A stretch of 64,000 nt of DNA from Algoriphagus mannitolivorans DSM 15301 (GCF_000429425.1 NZ_AUBV01000016.1:1-64000); one strand, 5' to 3'. Shown: positions 50,808 to 63,395, counted from the stretch's first letter. The notes: generated by a model not told the origin, from the sequence alone. Numbers and translations are program-made.

Positions 50808-51205
50808 GGGGCTGACCGGTTTTGACAGTAAGTGTAAAGATCGGGCTCGCATGCAGGCTGGAGTATGTACGGCCTTGAAAGATTCATACGAACAATAAAT
50901 GGCGAAACTTCTTACGCCATGGCTGCTTAATCTAACCTTATAGGATAGATCGCTTAAAGGGTTGAGTCACGAGAGTGATTCCCCAGCCACATCTCACCAC
51001 CTGTGGTCTGATCCGGGTGGATCTGAGGTGTCGACTTGATCGGACTGCTGCTTGTGATGCGATTAAGCAAGCTTAAGACTAATCGATAAGCCAAACTCAG
51101 GTGTGTCACCCAGCATAGTTTGGTCGAAAACCCAACCGGTGACTAAGCATGTAGACGGTACGGTGTTTCCTTATCTGGACGCGAGTTCGAATCTCGCCAG
51201 CTCCA
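50808..51205 (+). ncRNA. ssrA: Transfer-messenger RNA (tmRNA)
   Basis: The 5' end GGGGCTGACCGGTTTTGACA and the 3' end GCGAGTTCGAATCTCGCCAG followed by CTCCA form the tRNA-like acceptor and T-arm of tmRNA. The resume frame at 50901-50930 reads GGC GAA ACT TCT TAC GCC ATG GCT GCT TAA, giving the tag (A)GETSYAMAA, like other Bacteroidota tags ending in ALAA/AMAA. CCA is not encoded. It rescues stalled ribosomes and marks the truncated proteins for proteolysis. A terminator follows at 51206-51244. Confidence 0.97.
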
Positions 51206-51244
51206 CAAAATCCCTCTCAGAATAATTTGAGAGGGATTTTTTTG
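51206..51244 (+). terminator. Intrinsic terminator of ssrA
   Basis: AAATCCCTCTCA (51208-51219) and TGAGAGGGATTT (51228-51239) form a perfect 12-bp stem ending in a run of T. Confidence 0.9.
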
Positions 51245-51328
51245 TTTTTCACCCTGTTATCTATATCCTTGTTAATTAGTCCACTTTTCGGCTTTCTGGT
51301 AACTACTCAAAGTTGAGCTTCCTATTCT

Positions 51329-51682
51329 ATGAAAAAGCTATTTCTACTGGTCTTTATTCTTTTTGCCTGCAATATCATTCCCCCTGAACCATCCGACTTC
51401 ACCATAGAAGAAGTGTCTATTGTGGGTGGCCCAGTCCATAGTGTTCGGGACAGTGTAGGACTTAAGCTGATGGTCAGAGGACTTCCTCCAACCAATGCTT
51501 GGAAGATGGTTTGGGAGGTCAATGGGCAGGATGTATTTACCCAGGTGGTGGCAGGACAGGCAGGAAATCGTTCTGAGATCAAAAAATTCAAAGGTAGTCA
51601 GACTGGTCAGTACCTTTACAAAGGCTGCATCGTTTCCAATACCAGACGGATTTGTGGGGAGGCTACTTTCTTTCTTCAATAA
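51329..51682 (+). CDS. Small putative lipoprotein of unknown function
   Basis: This 117-residue protein starts MKKLFLLVFILFACNIIPPE, a short lipoprotein signal with the cysteine at residue 14. The remainder has an Ig-like strand pattern (VRGLPPTNAWKMVWEVNGQD) and two later cysteines (KGCIVSNTRRICGE) that could form a disulphide. I do not recognise a family. It stands alone between ssrA and the converging ABC-transporter genes. Confidence 0.75.
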   Translation: MKKLFLLVFILFACNIIPPEPSDFTIEEVSIVGGPVHSVRDSVGLKLMVRGLPPTNAWKMVWEVNGQDVFTQVVAGQAGNRSEIKKFKGSQTGQYLYKGCIVSNTRRICGEATFFLQ

Positions 51683-51694
51683 AAAGCCAAAGGC

Positions 51695-52390
51695 TTACCC
51701 AGTAAAGTAAGCCTCCAGTTCTGACATCATCTCTGCCTTTTCTCTAAGGTCTCTGATAACCTTCCCTTTTTCCAAAAGCACAATCCGATCACAGATATCT
51801 GTCACGTGATTTAGGTCATGGCTGGAGATCAGAAAAGTAATCTTCGAATTCTCTGTTTCTTTTTGAATCAACTTTTTAAGGCGGATTTGTGAGCTCGGAT
51901 CCAGATTTTCGAAAGGTTCATCCAGCATCACCACTTCCGGATTTCCCATCATGGCTGCTGCAATTCCCACCTTTTTCAGGTTCCCTTTGGAGAGATCGCG
52001 GATATATTTCTTTTTTTCCAGAACCTCTCCGTTGAAAAGCTCCATAAACTTTTCCAAATGGTTTCTAAGGTCTGCTTCTGACATCCCGTATATTTTTCGA
52101 AGTGTCTCGAAGTATTCATCCGGTGTCAGATAAGCCAAAAGCATATGTTCATCCAAGTATGCTCCCATGATTGACTTCCACTCTTCGGTCTTGGAAACAT
52201 CCTGTCCGGCTATTTTGACATAGCCCTCAGTGGCCCTCACCAAGTCAAGCATGATTCGGAAAAGTGTGGTTTTCCCAGCTCCATTGTTCCCTACTAGTCC
52301 AAAGCATTGACCTTTTGAGATCTCCAGGGAGTCTATATTGAGCACAACAGCATCTTTGTATTGTTTCTTAAGTTGGGATATCTGTATCAT
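51695..52390 (-). CDS. ABC transporter ATP-binding protein
   Basis: This 231-residue ATPase has Walker A LVGNNGAGKTTLFRIML, signature LSKGNLKKVGIAAAM, Walker B VVMLDEPFENLDPSSQ, and the switch histidine in FLISSHDLNHV. The signature starts LSKG rather than LSGG, as in many CcmA/NatA-like exporters. Its start overlaps the stop of the DUF5687 permease gene by 4 bases. The pair forms an exporter whose substrate is unknown. Confidence 0.95.
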   Translation of the reverse strand: MIQISQLKKQYKDAVVLNIDSLEISKGQCFGLVGNNGAGKTTLFRIMLDLVRATEGYVKIAGQDVSKTEEWKSIMGAYLDEHMLLAYLTPDEYFETLRKIYGMSEADLRNHLEKFMELFNGEVLEKKKYIRDLSKGNLKKVGIAAAMMGNPEVVMLDEPFENLDPSSQIRLKKLIQKETENSKITFLISSHDLNHVTDICDRIVLLEKGKVIRDLREKAEMMSELEAYFTG

Positions 52391-53874
52391 AATTCTTGTC
52401 TAAAGGAGGAAGAGATTTCGTATCGGTTGTTGAGTACTCGGTTGATATTGATCTGAGCAAGTCGGTTATAAAATATGATGCCGAGGATACCTATGGTCCC
52501 CAAAGCAAATAGCCCTATATAATCATTGAACAATAAAGAAAAGGGCACATAAATCAGGTAAGGTCCCAGCATCATAGGAATTATGATCAAAAACTGGGCG
52601 GCCCCTACCCCTTCATAGTTAAACATCGCTCCTTTGTTTAGATCCATTGGCTTTGGCTTCCATAGTGCAAACCAGATGATGACATGCACCAATATTCCAA
52701 TATTGAAAAGAAAGGTGGCCAAATGAATCAGCAGAAAATGCCAACCGAAATAGGCATATGGCACGGATGCCAAAAAGCAAACCATGGATATTCCAAAAAA
52801 CAATAAATACTTCCCGCGAACCAATGCTTCAACTCCTGATTTTTTACTGAGGTAAAAGTCAAAGTTGGAGGAATTCCAACTGAGAAATAACTGACCGTAT
52901 TGGATCATGAAAATCCCGGTAATAAACACCCCAACGAAAATGAAAATAAAGCTAAATCCATCTTCAGACTTGTAGGCGGGGTTGTTGTAAAATATCAAGC
53001 CATACAAAAGGAAAAATGCCGAAAGCATCAGAAAAGTCCTGCTTTTTTTATGTCGGACGATCAGCTTCCATTCCACATTGGCCATTTCACCCGGCATTCC
53101 AAACCTGGATAGCCATCCAAAACTTTGGTTGACAAACCTGACATTTTCTTCTTCCGATAGGTCTTCCAAATAGGCATTGGAAACATAGAAAAGGAAGCAA
53201 AGGGAATAAGCTCCCACCACCAAACCCACCAAGGCCAAGAAGGGAAACGGGCTAACCAAGGCCAAATCAAAAACCGGTTTGGTAATTTCTCCCAAGTTAT
53301 ACCAACCCATATAGCTGGATCCCGCCCCTACAAGCAATACACCAAACACTACTAACAGGCCGATCAAACTATCCTCAAATCTTTGCTTGAACCAAAGCAT
53401 AAACCAATGCAAGGTCCAACTGGTCATCAGGATCGAACCAAGCCATGTCACTAATCCCATCCAACCATAAGAAACTAATACCACCTGAATCCCGAATGGC
53501 AAAAACAACAGAAGCGCAATGACAGATAAGGGAGAAATGAAAGATCGAAACAAAAGCATGTGAATGATCTTCCTTTTTCCAATCGGAAGGTGAAGAAGAC
53601 TTTCCAGCTCTATGACTGGAAGACTCTGCACAAAATAGCGGTACATAAACTCGGTGAGGAAAAAGAACACCAAGTAGCTGTTCAATACTCCCAACAAGTC
53701 CTCTCCATCCGCAAAATGCTCGATGATTCTTCTTAGAAAAATCCCTGCCCCCAAGACATAACTCAGGAGCAAAAGCGCAAGAAAACCTAGTAGCAAATTG
53801 GCCAGCAAGCTTTTGGCAAATGCGGTTGACCGAAAGCTTTTGAGGATTTGTAATCGAATCAGTGTGAAAAACAT
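52387..53874 (-). CDS. DUF5687-family membrane protein, ABC permease
   Basis: This 495-residue integral membrane protein has about twelve hydrophobic helices, including LLANLLLGFLALLLLSYVLG, LIGLLVVFGVLLVGAG and LIIIPMMLGPYLIYVPF. It belongs to the Bacteroidota-specific DUF5687 family and is coupled by a 4-base overlap to an ATPase gene, so it most likely is the membrane half of that ABC exporter. The substrate is unknown. Confidence 0.9.
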   Translation of the reverse strand: MFFTLIRLQILKSFRSTAFAKSLLANLLLGFLALLLLSYVLGAGIFLRRIIEHFADGEDLLGVLNSYLVFFFLTEFMYRYFVQSLPVIELESLLHLPIGKRKIIHMLLFRSFISPLSVIALLLFLPFGIQVVLVSYGWMGLVTWLGSILMTSWTLHWFMLWFKQRFEDSLIGLLVVFGVLLVGAGSSYMGWYNLGEITKPVFDLALVSPFPFLALVGLVVGAYSLCFLFYVSNAYLEDLSEEENVRFVNQSFGWLSRFGMPGEMANVEWKLIVRHKKSRTFLMLSAFFLLYGLIFYNNPAYKSEDGFSFIFIFVGVFITGIFMIQYGQLFLSWNSSNFDFYLSKKSGVEALVRGKYLLFFGISMVCFLASVPYAYFGWHFLLIHLATFLFNIGILVHVIIWFALWKPKPMDLNKGAMFNYEGVGAAQFLIIIPMMLGPYLIYVPFSLLFNDYIGLFALGTIGILGIIFYNRLAQININRVLNNRYEISSSFRQEL

Positions 53875-53922
53875 AGAGAAAGGGTACTGTTTGGTTAATT
53901 CATGTAATTAAAACTCCCGGAC

Positions 53923-54354
53923 TCAGAAGTCATCATTAATCTCAATCCAATACCCGTCCGGATCCTGAATATATATCTGCTTGATCCCATCCACGCGATT
54001 GGTGATTTCTCCCTTTACCCCAGCCCAGCTTTCGAATGGGTAATTTCTAGCTTTCATATTCTGAACAAATGCAGCCATATCCGGAATGCTAAAGCAGAGA
54101 TGATTCGTCTTGGAAATTTCTTTGGGCCAATTTGGCGCCTCTATCAAGTGCAAGGCTGCTCCTCCCCCGATGTCATACCAGGCATGTAGCCCATCCTTGA
54201 ATGGCTCCTCAATTTCCTTCAACGCGAGAACTTTTTGATAAAACTCCATGCTTCTCTCCAGCTCAGAGACATGAACAGCGATGTGGTTTACTTTGATTTG
54301 TGCAAATGCAGTCATGGTCAAAAACAATAAGAAAAGAGTGGAAAGAAGTTTCAT
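53923..54354 (-). CDS. Secreted VOC-superfamily (glyoxalase-like) protein
   Basis: This 143-residue protein has a signal peptide (MKLLSTLFLLFLTMTAFAQ) and a single glyoxalase/bleomycin-resistance-type domain: VNHIAVHVSELERSMEFYQK, LHAWYDIGGGAALHLIEA and IYIQDPDGYWIEIND. The metal-ligand positions (H in NHIAVHV, H in ALHLIEA and E in WIEIND) look conserved. The export signal is less usual for this fold. A lyase, epimerase or dioxygenase role would be possible. It is downstream of the S41 protease gene but beyond its terminator. Confidence 0.88.
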   Translation of the reverse strand: MKLLSTLFLLFLTMTAFAQIKVNHIAVHVSELERSMEFYQKVLALKEIEEPFKDGLHAWYDIGGGAALHLIEAPNWPKEISKTNHLCFSIPDMAAFVQNMKARNYPFESWAGVKGEITNRVDGIKQIYIQDPDGYWIEINDDF

Positions 54355-54401
54355 AGCCTTTTGGGTTTGGATACTAATGATAAGTCATTTTTTGGAATAT
54401 G

Positions 54402-54433
54402 AAAAAAGCCAACCTGATGAGAGGTTGGCTTTA
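54402..54433 (-). terminator. Intrinsic terminator of the S41 protease gene
   Basis: AAAGCCAACCT (54405-54415) and AGGTTGGCTTT (54422-54432) form the stem. The minus-strand T run follows. Confidence 0.85.
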
Positions 54434-54452
54434 AGGATTATTTAAGAATATA

Positions 54453-56105
54453 CTATTCTTCGATCGTCGAGTTCAAAACGGTCGCCATCGCAATCCGATC
54501 GGCCTCATCAAAGAGATTCAGTGCTTGAAGATAAACTTCATTGATATCGTTGACTACTTTGTAGAAAGCATTGTCGTCATAAATCTGTCTGCCCATGTGA
54601 GCTTTTACTAAAAGTCTCAGATACTCTTTGGATTTATTAAAATCCTTGGCATCAAAAGCCACTTTGTTTTTCTTACCATATTCAGTCAACTCCATCAGCA
54701 TGGCATCTGACACTTTATAAGTGGTATAGTATTGATCCAAAGTCATGTTTTTGAAGTTATCCTTGTTCTTGTTCAAGTAGTCAAGGATATACTCCCTAGA
54801 AGAGTCTGAATTGAATAATCTGGTAACATAGGCACTGTTCATGGAAGTATCCAAAGGCACAAAATAATCCGGCATGATTCCTCCGCCTCCATAAACTGTT
54901 CTGCCCTTTTTGGTCTGGTACTTTAAGCTATCATTGAACTTGATGCTGTCGGCGGAGAAAAATTCACCATGCTCAAATCGGTTAATCCAATCCCTTTCAT
55001 AGGCCTCATAATTGCTGTTATAAGGCTTTTGAATAGATCTTCCTGAAGGAGTGAAATATCTCGCAATCGTCAATCTCAATTCTGCACCGTCAGATAGGTC
55101 AATCGGCATTTGTACCAACCCTTTTCCAAACGAACGTCTTCCGACGATCAATCCTCTGTCATTATCCTGTACCGCACCGGCCAAAATTTCAGAAGCAGAA
55201 GCAGATCCTTCGTTGATCAAAACGATTACAGATCCTTCTTCGAACATACCTGGTTTGAATGCAAAGGCTTTCTGGCTGTATTGGCTCACTTTTCCTTCCT
55301 GTGAAACAATCAAATCTCTATCGCCCAGAAGCTCATCTGCCATATTGATTGCAGCCCCCATGTATCCACCAGGATTACCCTGAAGGTCAATGATCAGCTT
55401 TTTCATACCTTTTATTTTCAGGTCAGAGACGGCCTTCTTAAACTCATCGTAAGTTGTCGCTGCAAATCGGGTAACTTTTACATAGCCGATTTCATCATTG
55501 ACCATGTACGCTGCAGGAATACTGTATTGAGGAATTTTATCCCTTGTGATTTCGTAGCTGATGAGAGTCGGATTGTTTTTCCGTTTGATATCAACCATTA
55601 CTTTGGACCCTCTAGGACCCCGAAGATGATCAAACACATCTCTGTTGGTAATACCAATTCCCGCTACATTCTTTCCGTCCACCTTGATGATCTGGTCCCC
55701 TGACTGGATACCCAAGGCTTCAGATGGTCCTCCCTGAAGAGGTGCCACTACATATATGGTATCCCGAATGATCCCAAACTCTACCCCGATTCCATCATAT
55801 TCACCTTCCAATTGAGATTGGGCTAAGGTGGCGTCTGCTGCTGGAATATAGCTGGAATGTGGATCCAGATGCTCGAGCATTTTATTAATGCCATATTCTA
55901 CCAGCTCATTGGTATTGACACTATCGACATAATCCCGATTGATATATGTCATAATCTCCTGAAGCTTGTAAAGGGCAGCTCGAAGGTCATTTTGATTGCC
56001 TTTAGGCTCGGCAAAAGTTGCTCCAATCCAAATTCCCGCAGAAATTGATAATGCCAAAAGGATGGGCAACTTGATTTGGGCTTTCGTATTTTTAGTCTCG
56101 CTCAC
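54453..56105 (-). CDS. C-terminal processing peptidase, S41 family
   Basis: This 550-residue protease has an N-terminal membrane anchor (about residues 12-30), a PDZ domain (GVEFGIIRDTIYVVAPLQGG through DQIIKVDGKNVAGIG), and the S41 catalytic core with serine in LINEGSASASEILAGAVQDN and lysine in GRRSFGKGLVQM. A long helical C-terminal part (about 430-550) follows. CtpA-type enzymes trim envelope proteins or peptidoglycan hydrolases in the periplasm. It is monocistronic with a strong terminator. Confidence 0.95.
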   Translation of the reverse strand: MSETKNTKAQIKLPILLALSISAGIWIGATFAEPKGNQNDLRAALYKLQEIMTYINRDYVDSVNTNELVEYGINKMLEHLDPHSSYIPAADATLAQSQLEGEYDGIGVEFGIIRDTIYVVAPLQGGPSEALGIQSGDQIIKVDGKNVAGIGITNRDVFDHLRGPRGSKVMVDIKRKNNPTLISYEITRDKIPQYSIPAAYMVNDEIGYVKVTRFAATTYDEFKKAVSDLKIKGMKKLIIDLQGNPGGYMGAAINMADELLGDRDLIVSQEGKVSQYSQKAFAFKPGMFEEGSVIVLINEGSASASEILAGAVQDNDRGLIVGRRSFGKGLVQMPIDLSDGAELRLTIARYFTPSGRSIQKPYNSNYEAYERDWINRFEHGEFFSADSIKFNDSLKYQTKKGRTVYGGGGIMPDYFVPLDTSMNSAYVTRLFNSDSSREYILDYLNKNKDNFKNMTLDQYYTTYKVSDAMLMELTEYGKKNKVAFDAKDFNKSKEYLRLLVKAHMGRQIYDDNAFYKVVNDINEVYLQALNLFDEADRIAMATVLNSTIEE

Positions 56106-56262
56106 GATTTTTTCTTTGTCTACTCTAATAAACTCAAACTACCGTAAATTGATCTCAGAACAAACGGATTTTAGATAAAATTAACGATTGTTTATACGGG
56201 AGAGGAAGATAAAGGTCATAATAATTCCCCTTTTTTCATCCAAAAAAAATTATTTTTGTCCA

Positions 56263-57021
56263 ATGGAGTTAAACCGGGATTTCGCGAAAGTGTCAGTAGG
56301 AGAATTAGTTTCCGAAAACTATGTTTTTGCGTCTGTGCTCCATTATTTTGGAATCAGCTTTTACCAATATTCCACAGACTCTCTGGAAAAAGTCTGCAAA
56401 AAACACAAGGTCAACCCAATGCAGTTGATTGCCCATCTCGAAAGCTGGGCTCAGCAAAAAGACCCATCCAACGAAGAGCTGTACCTCAACCCAATCGAGC
56501 TATTGGTTGCCTACCTCAAAAAGAAGCATTACTACTTTGTAAGGCAAGAACTCCCCTTCTTATCCAACATGATTTCAGGAATTCAAGCTGAGCCAGGATT
56601 TGAATCCTTGATGCAAGATTTGAAAATCATGTTCCCGCTTTTTGTGGAAGATTTTATTCACCACATCCACGAGGAAGAAAGCCGACTTTTCAAAAGGATT
56701 GAGCTGCTCCAGGATATTGAGGATGGTCACTTTCACATTCAGGATGCTTTGGTTATTTTGGAGAAAGACCCCGTACAGCAGCTCGCTGACCACCATGAAA
56801 TCCATGATGACGAGATGGAAGGCATCCGAAAGCTGACCAAGGATTACTATTTGGAAGAGAATGCTCCTCTGACCATGAAAGTCCTTTATCATGAGCTTCA
56901 AAATTTTGAGCGAGAACTTTCCATACATTCCAAAATCGAAGACGAACTCCTTTTCCCCAAAGCCGTTCAGCTAGAGAAAGAAGCCCTGCGCAAAATCCGT
57001 AAACAAATCCAGACCAACTGA
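56263..57021 (+). CDS. Hemerythrin-domain protein related to the iron-sulphur repair protein RIC (ScdA/YtfE)
   Basis: I start this at 56263 (MELNRDFAKVSVGELVSENY, 252 residues); the frame to 56188 adds a poor leader. The N-terminal ScdA-like domain is recognisable, but the usual CC pair is replaced (GISFYQYSTDSLEKVCKK). The hemerythrin-like domain (about 85-245) keeps di-iron ligands in FIHHIHEEESRLF, LADHHEIHDDEM and SIHSKIEDELLFP. RIC proteins help repair Fe-S clusters after nitrosative stress. It heads a tightly overlapping operon with ruvX, def and a nitrilase. Confidence 0.85.
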   Translation: MELNRDFAKVSVGELVSENYVFASVLHYFGISFYQYSTDSLEKVCKKHKVNPMQLIAHLESWAQQKDPSNEELYLNPIELLVAYLKKKHYYFVRQELPFLSNMISGIQAEPGFESLMQDLKIMFPLFVEDFIHHIHEEESRLFKRIELLQDIEDGHFHIQDALVILEKDPVQQLADHHEIHDDEMEGIRKLTKDYYLEENAPLTMKVLYHELQNFERELSIHSKIEDELLFPKAVQLEKEALRKIRKQIQTN

Positions 57022-57434
57022 TGCCCAGAGTTTTGGCTATAGACTTGGGAACTAAGCGGACAGGTTTGGCTGTTACAGACCCGTTGAAGATCACCGCAAA
57101 TCCCCTGGAAACCATCGAGACTTCTCAGTTGATGGCCTACCTGAAAAATTACTGCGCCAAAGAAGCCGTAGAAGCCCTAGTGCTGGGCCTTCCCACGAGA
57201 CTCAATGGACAGGACAATGAAATGACTCCAAGAGTCATGAAACTCAAAGAAGAGCTGGAAGCAGCTTTTCCTGATAAGAAAATCGCCCTGATTGACGAAC
57301 GGTTCACTTCAAAAATGGCCATGCAGAGCATGATAGCCATGGGCTCCAAGAAAAAAGACAGAAAAGAAAAGGCCGGAAACCTAGACAAGGTATCCGCTGC
57401 CATCATTCTACAATCCTATTTAGAAAGACAATGA
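57021..57434 (+). CDS. ruvX: Putative pre-16S rRNA nuclease / Holliday-junction resolvase-like protein RuvX (YqgF)
   Basis: This 137-residue RNase H-fold protein starts VLAIDLGTKRTGLAVTDPLK, with the first catalytic aspartate, and has the motif LIDERFTSKMA and a C-terminal DKVSAAIILQSYL, the other acidic residues of the site. YqgF proteins mature the 16S rRNA 5' end and were earlier described as resolvases. Its ATG overlaps the upstream stop (TGATG) and its stop overlaps the def start (ATGA). Confidence 0.95.
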   Translation: MPRVLAIDLGTKRTGLAVTDPLKITANPLETIETSQLMAYLKNYCAKEAVEALVLGLPTRLNGQDNEMTPRVMKLKEELEAAFPDKKIALIDERFTSKMAMQSMIAMGSKKKDRKEKAGNLDKVSAAIILQSYLERQ

Positions 57435-57985
57435 TTTACCCTATCGTCGCTTACGGCAATCCCATCCTGAAAAAAGAGGCAGAAGACATTGCTGAAGGCA
57501 CCGACCTTTCCCAATTGATCCAAGACATGTACGCCACCATGGACCATGCCAGTGGTGTAGGACTAGCTGCTCCACAAATTAACCAAGGCGTACGTTTGTT
57601 CGTCATCGATAGCTCGCTGATGCTGGACGAAAATGATGAGGAAAAAGGAATCCGTAGAGCATTCATCAACCCGATTATTCTCGATGAGTATGGAGATAAT
57701 TTTGGATTTGAAGAAGGCTGCCTGAGCATTCCGGATGTACGTGCAGAAATTATTCGCCCGGAAAAACTCACGATTGAATATTTTGACGAAAACTGGAATC
57801 TCAAAGAGGAAGAATTCTCAGGAATGACCGCACGAGTGATTCAGCATGAATACGATCATTTGGAAGGGATTCTTTTTGTGGATTATCTAAAAGGTCTGAA
57901 AAAACGACTCATCCAATCCAAGCTCATTGAGGTGAGTAAAGGAAAAATATCTACTGACTACAGAATGATTTACCCCTTGAAATAA
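57431..57985 (+). CDS. def: Peptide deformylase
   Basis: This 184-residue metalloenzyme removes the formyl group from new proteins. The three family motifs are complete: GVGLAAPQI, EGCLSIP, and QHEYDHLEG with the metal-binding histidines. The 4-base ATGA overlap with ruvX and TAATG overlap with the nitrilase gene imply coupled translation. Confidence 0.98.
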   Translation: MIYPIVAYGNPILKKEAEDIAEGTDLSQLIQDMYATMDHASGVGLAAPQINQGVRLFVIDSSLMLDENDEEKGIRRAFINPIILDEYGDNFGFEEGCLSIPDVRAEIIRPEKLTIEYFDENWNLKEEEFSGMTARVIQHEYDHLEGILFVDYLKGLKKRLIQSKLIEVSKGKISTDYRMIYPLK

Positions 57986-58782
57986 TGGAAAAGAGCCCGG
58001 AAATCCGCATTGCCCTAGTTCAAACCGACTTGTACTGGCAGGACAAAACAGCCAATCTGGCAATGCTGGAGGAGAAAATCTGGGATCTCAAGGGTAAATG
58101 TGATCTGATTATTCTTCCGGAAATGTTTCCTACTGGCTTCAGCATAGAAGCTACCAAACTCGCCGAACCCATGAACCTCAACATCCACAAATGGATGAAA
58201 CAGATGGCGGCCCAAACAAATGCAGTGGTGACCGGAAGTGCCATTTTCACTGAAGGAGGAAAATTTTACAACCGCCTCCTTTGGGTATTACCAGATGGAT
58301 ACACGGACCATTACGATAAGCGCCACTTGTTCAGAATGGCCAATGAGCAAGAAACCTATTCAGCCGGAACCAAACTGCCAATTTTCCCTTTGAAGGGCTG
58401 GCATATTTGCCCCCAAATCTGCTACGACCTTAGATTTCCGGTTTGGTCAAGAAATGGCTGGGAAGATGGGATTGCTGGATATGACGTGATTTTTTATGTG
58501 GCCAGTTGGCCAGCAGCCCGGAGTTCTGCCTGGGACATCCTATTGCCTGCCCGAGCGATTGAAAATTTAGCCTATTCTATTGGGGTCAACCGAATCGGCA
58601 AAGACGGAAATGGAATTGATTACCAGGGACATTCTGCCGCATATGATTTCAAAGGGGAAAAACTTTTAGATCTTGGAGAGCAGGAAGGCATCCAAATTCT
58701 CACTCTATCTGCCAATTCTTTGGAAGAATACCGAAGGAAATTTCCAGCTTGGAGAGATTCCGACTCCTTTACCATCCTTTGA
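57985..58782 (+). CDS. Nitrilase-family amidohydrolase (omega-amidase YafV-like)
   Basis: This 265-residue enzyme shows the nitrilase triad: glutamate in LPEMFPTGFS, lysine in YDKRHLFRMANEQETY, and cysteine in CPQICYDLRFPVWSR. The overall sequence and the KRHLFRM motif fit the omega-amidase group that hydrolyses 2-oxoglutaramate and similar side products of transamination. It is the last gene of the operon with the hemerythrin protein, ruvX and def. Confidence 0.93.
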   Translation: MEKSPEIRIALVQTDLYWQDKTANLAMLEEKIWDLKGKCDLIILPEMFPTGFSIEATKLAEPMNLNIHKWMKQMAAQTNAVVTGSAIFTEGGKFYNRLLWVLPDGYTDHYDKRHLFRMANEQETYSAGTKLPIFPLKGWHICPQICYDLRFPVWSRNGWEDGIAGYDVIFYVASWPAARSSAWDILLPARAIENLAYSIGVNRIGKDGNGIDYQGHSAAYDFKGEKLLDLGEQEGIQILTLSANSLEEYRRKFPAWRDSDSFTIL

Positions 58783-58947
58783 CAAAATGTCCCTAAAGTG
58801 CTCTCTCGATTACTGGAGTGGCATTTGAAACCATTCTTATTTTCGTATTTTTAGGCGCGAAAATTTCGACCCTGTTACTCTTTTTTTATCGCCCCACCCA
58901 CCTTGTGGCCGAATCCAAAAAGGGAGCGACAGGTCCATCCTTTTTAG

Positions 58948-61191
<2,244 letters not shown>

Positions 61192-61196
61192 AGCAA

Positions 61197-61228
61197 GAAG
61201 CCGGGTTTTAAAAACCCGGTTTTTTTTA
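61197..61228 (+). terminator. Intrinsic terminator of icd
   Basis: CCGGGTTT (61201-61208) and AAACCCGG (61212-61219) form the stem, followed by T8. It just overlaps the end of the converging protease gene. Confidence 0.9.
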
Positions 61229-62098
61229 TCCCTTCTGAAACTTAACCCCATGCTGGTCCATGAATTCCTTCAAAACCGAAACATGGATACATTCCCCCAA
61301 ATGGATAAAAGCATAATCATTGATCTTTTTGATTTTGCCATGAGCCATAATCTCTTTGTCTTCAATATCAAATCCCAAATGCAGGTGCTTCGTACGGCTT
61401 TGCATCCCCATAATTTTCCCTTCCCCATCAAAAAGAGGCCCACCGCTTTGGCCCCTTAGCCCGGGAGTACTCATTTCTATCCCATAGACTTTTCCGTTCT
61501 TATCTCCCAAAAAACGAGTCACCATTCCTTCAATAGGAAAGCGTGGGGATCGGGGTTGACCGGAATTGATCCACTCCAGCTGGTCGGTTTGCAAATTCAG
61601 GTGAAAATTCGAAAACTCAGGAAAAGGAAACCCCAGGCGACAAAGCATTTGTCCAGGCTGGACTTCAGCATCATTTTCTATGAAAACCGGAAAACCCGAA
61701 GTCACCATTTGGGTAAACCCCTCAAACTTCATCAGTGCCAGATCATATTCAGGATGCAGAAAAAACCGGATATTTTTGATCTGATTGACACAGTCCACAA
61801 AGGTGATCCGCATTTCACCTGTTTGAGAATCATTTAGACCCAATTTATTGGCTACGGTTTTGCAAAGACTTGCAGAAAGCCCCCGTGATTCATTTTGGTA
61901 TTGAGAAAACTTCTTATTGATCGCATCCGCCTGAGAAATCCATTGGGCTACATGCTTGCAAGTCAACGCCCAGCCTTCATCATTGACAAAAAATAAGGTT
62001 GCTGCTCCTCGATCCACTTTTTGGCTGCCAAAATTTCTGGAAATGGAGTGAATTGCACGGGTAAACCCAGCGACTTTCAGAATTGCTTCTACAAACAT
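61226..62098 (-). CDS. Trypsin-like serine protease domain protein
   Basis: This 290-residue protein carries a chymotrypsin-fold triad: histidine in WALTCKHVAQW, aspartate in EYDLALMKFEG, and serine in GLRGQSGGPLFDGEG. No classic signal peptide or PDZ domain is present, unlike DegP/HtrA proteins, so it is probably cytoplasmic or simply unassigned in location. Its biological target is unknown. The 255-base gap on its 5' side is shared with gap and holds no further gene. Confidence 0.88.
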   Translation of the reverse strand: MFVEAILKVAGFTRAIHSISRNFGSQKVDRGAATLFFVNDEGWALTCKHVAQWISQADAINKKFSQYQNESRGLSASLCKTVANKLGLNDSQTGEMRITFVDCVNQIKNIRFFLHPEYDLALMKFEGFTQMVTSGFPVFIENDAEVQPGQMLCRLGFPFPEFSNFHLNLQTDQLEWINSGQPRSPRFPIEGMVTRFLGDKNGKVYGIEMSTPGLRGQSGGPLFDGEGKIMGMQSRTKHLHLGFDIEDKEIMAHGKIKKINDYAFIHLGECIHVSVLKEFMDQHGVKFQKG

Positions 62099-62237
62099 AA
62101 AACGCCTATTTTCTATTTTATAAAATACCGGATTGGTAAAATTTTCACCTTCCTGAAGACCAAATTAAAAATTTTCAATTACGAAATCGTTTGAAATAGG
62201 AATCTGGCTATTTCCTGTTTTTCGGATCCATCGGATG

Positions 62238-62269
62238 TTTGGGCAGACCATTTATTTGTGATAACTTAG
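62238..62269 (+). promoter_or_regulatory. Candidate promoter of gap: TTTG, 20 bases, TAACTTAG
   Basis: TTTG (62238-62241) and TAACTTAG (62262-62269) are 20 bases apart, as the consensus requires, although the -7 box differs at two positions. A hairpin-like stretch (CTGCCCTCGG with CCTGAGGCAG, then TTTTTG) lies at 62272-62320 and could attenuate the leader. Confidence 0.4.
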
Positions 62270-62296
62270 CCTGCCCTCGGATAACTTTTGACCTAA

Positions 62297-63358
<1,062 letters not shown>

Positions 63359-63362
63359 GCTT

Positions 63363-63395
63363 AAAGCCCCGAAGGAATTCGGGGCTATTTTTTTG
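63363..63395 (+). terminator. Intrinsic terminator of gap
   Basis: AGCCCCGAA (63365-63373) and TTCGGGGCT (63378-63386) form a 9-bp stem with a T run after it. Confidence 0.9.
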
